DNA of 43,912 nucleotides, from the NCBI GenBank assembly GCA_021802425.1, contig JAJZXJ010000015.1, positions 1 to 43,912 on the forward strand, written 5' to 3'. Positions 43,235 to 43,912 of this stretch are shown here, one piece after another. Source of the stretch: Acidulodesulfobacterium sp021802425. GTDB taxonomy: Bacteria; SZUA-79; Acidulodesulfobacterales; Acidulodesulfobacteraceae. Every line of letters starts with the position of its first letter. Within the stretch, counting starts at the first letter, position 1. The notes beneath the pieces were generated by a model, which made no database searches, was not told where the DNA came from, and saw nothing but the letters and a program-made list of their open reading frames with translations. Position numbers and translations under genes: made by a program.

Positions 43235-43912
43235 TTAAATACTACCCTTTGTGGATGGTATTCCATCACCACCCACAACTTTAAGAGCATCTGATACGGC
43301 TATGCCTGCCGATTTGAACATTGCCTCGACCATATGGTGCTTATTATTACCGTATATAATATTAATATGTAAGGTTATTAAAGCATTCTTGCTAATAGCC
43401 TCAAAAAATATGTTTACATAATCATAAAAAAAACTTTTAACTGTTGATTCGCCAATAATGCTTTGCATTAGCGGATTTTTAATTATGTCTTTATTATCCT
43501 TATTTCTATTAAGCACAGATATAATTTCGTTTCGTTCCTTCCGGATTTCTTCCGCACTCATAGGGGGAAATGGATTATCACCAGAAATGATTATTTGACT
43601 ATAAGAAATTGGATTATAAACGAAAAAAGACCTGCCGCAAAAATCGACCGATGTTTGGATAAGCGTTTCATCCATGGGAACTGAGGCAAAACCAAACCTT
43701 CTTATGCCACTTTTATCGCCTGCAAGTTTTTTTATCGCACGACCTATAACAATTCCCGTATCTTCTATGAGGTGATGGAGATCGACCTCTATATCTCCCT
43801 TTGCCTTAATGGTCATATCGAAACGGGAATGTTTCGAAAATTGCTCAAGCATATGGTTAAAAAACGGAACGCCCGTGTCTATGTCATAGATGCCTTTCCC
43901 GTCAAGATTTAA
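43235..43912 (-). CDS. hisB: Imidazoleglycerol-phosphate dehydratase, 5' end beyond window, with insertion
   Basis: The coding sequence runs off the window end: it is open before the Met at 43852, where LDGKGIYDIDTGVPFFNHM shows the normal N-terminal part of HisB. Metal/catalytic motifs are FFNHMLEQFSKHSR, DLHHLIEDTGI and NNKHHMVEAMFKS. Between GRSFFVYN and SFFYDYVNIFFEA, where the family normally has about 10 residues, there are about 59 residues (PISYSQ to GESTVK), an insertion of roughly 45-50. The dehydratase converts IGP to imidazole acetol phosphate. It is 142 nt upstream of the amidase-like gene. Confidence 0.92.
   Translation of the reverse strand, partial: LNLDGKGIYDIDTGVPFFNHMLEQFSKHSRFDMTIKAKGDIEVDLHHLIEDTGIVIGRAIKKLAGDKSGIRRFGFASVPMDETLIQTSVDFCGRSFFVYNPISYSQIIISGDNPFPPMSAEEIRKERNEIISVLNRNKDNKDIIKNPLMQSIIGESTVKSFFYDYVNIFFEAISKNALITLHINIIYGNNKHHMVEAMFKSAGIAVSDALKVVGGDGIPSTKGSI

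Noticed and set aside
1..43912. CRISPR arrays, prophage or insertion sequences
   Set aside because: No regularly spaced repeats, no transposase or integrase gene and no phage structural genes were seen.

Overview
The window is 43.9 kb of AT-rich bacterial chromosome from a Gram-negative organism. Evidence includes an outer-membrane beta-barrel protein, a TolC-type channel, a periplasmic adaptor, a bacterial type A RNase P RNA and a complete bacterial housekeeping set. The rpsU-cvpA-dnaG-rpoD block with an adjacent CAT-anticodon tRNA, the lepA-lepB-pyr cluster and the low GC fit a deltaproteobacterial-type lineage. The P3A-type proton ATPase and low GC would suit an acidophile such as the SZUA-79/Acidulodesulfobacterales group. 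That placement is an inference, not something a single marker here proves. Two runs of exactly 100 N (4942-5041 and 16824-16923) show this is a scaffolded draft, probably metagenomic, assembly.

Region 1 (1-10.9 kb) is accessory and loosely packed. It holds a tRNA-Arg(TCT), a probable nucleotidyltransferase remnant, an MFS transporter, a Fic-domain protein, an uncharacterised two-helix membrane protein, remnants including the tail of a HAD hydrolase, an OmpL/BBP2-like porin, a phosphoribosyltransferase, a BCAM0308-like zinc protein, and a TolC/CusB-like channel-adaptor pair that lacks its RND pump. A 127-bp exact duplication flanks the first N gap and is an assembly-graph artefact.

Region 2 (10.9-20.0 kb) carries a P3A-type H+-ATPase, a ComM/YifB AAA protein, a membrane-anchored penicillin-binding transpeptidase, TldD (3' end lost in the second gap), alanine racemase (the only + strand gene after 10.9 kb) and a NifU-like Fe-S protein.

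Region 3 (20.0-34.3 kb, all minus strand) is a long housekeeping run. Read in the direction of transcription it is nif3 family, C4 zinc-ribbon protein, RNase HI, rnpB, lepA, lepB, pyrR, pyrB, pyrC, carA, a COG1313-type radical SAM protein, carB and greA. It supplies all of carbamoyl phosphate to dihydroorotate synthesis plus its regulator.

Region 4 (34.3-43.9 kb, minus strand) is the end of a histidine operon (hisB partial, an amidase-family gene, hisH, hisA, hisF, hisIE), followed by the macromolecular-synthesis block rpsU-cvpA-dnaG-rpoD behind its own likely promoter, and a CAT-anticodon tRNA.

The most notable sequence signals are: two genes (the tolC homologue and cvpA) split by 9-nt homopolymers that both need the same one-base correction; an amidase whose second zinc-binding His is Tyr; a HisB with an insert of about 45-50 residues; the pump-less CusCB-like pair; and several perfect inverted repeats. 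I did not find a convincing new defence or mobile system.
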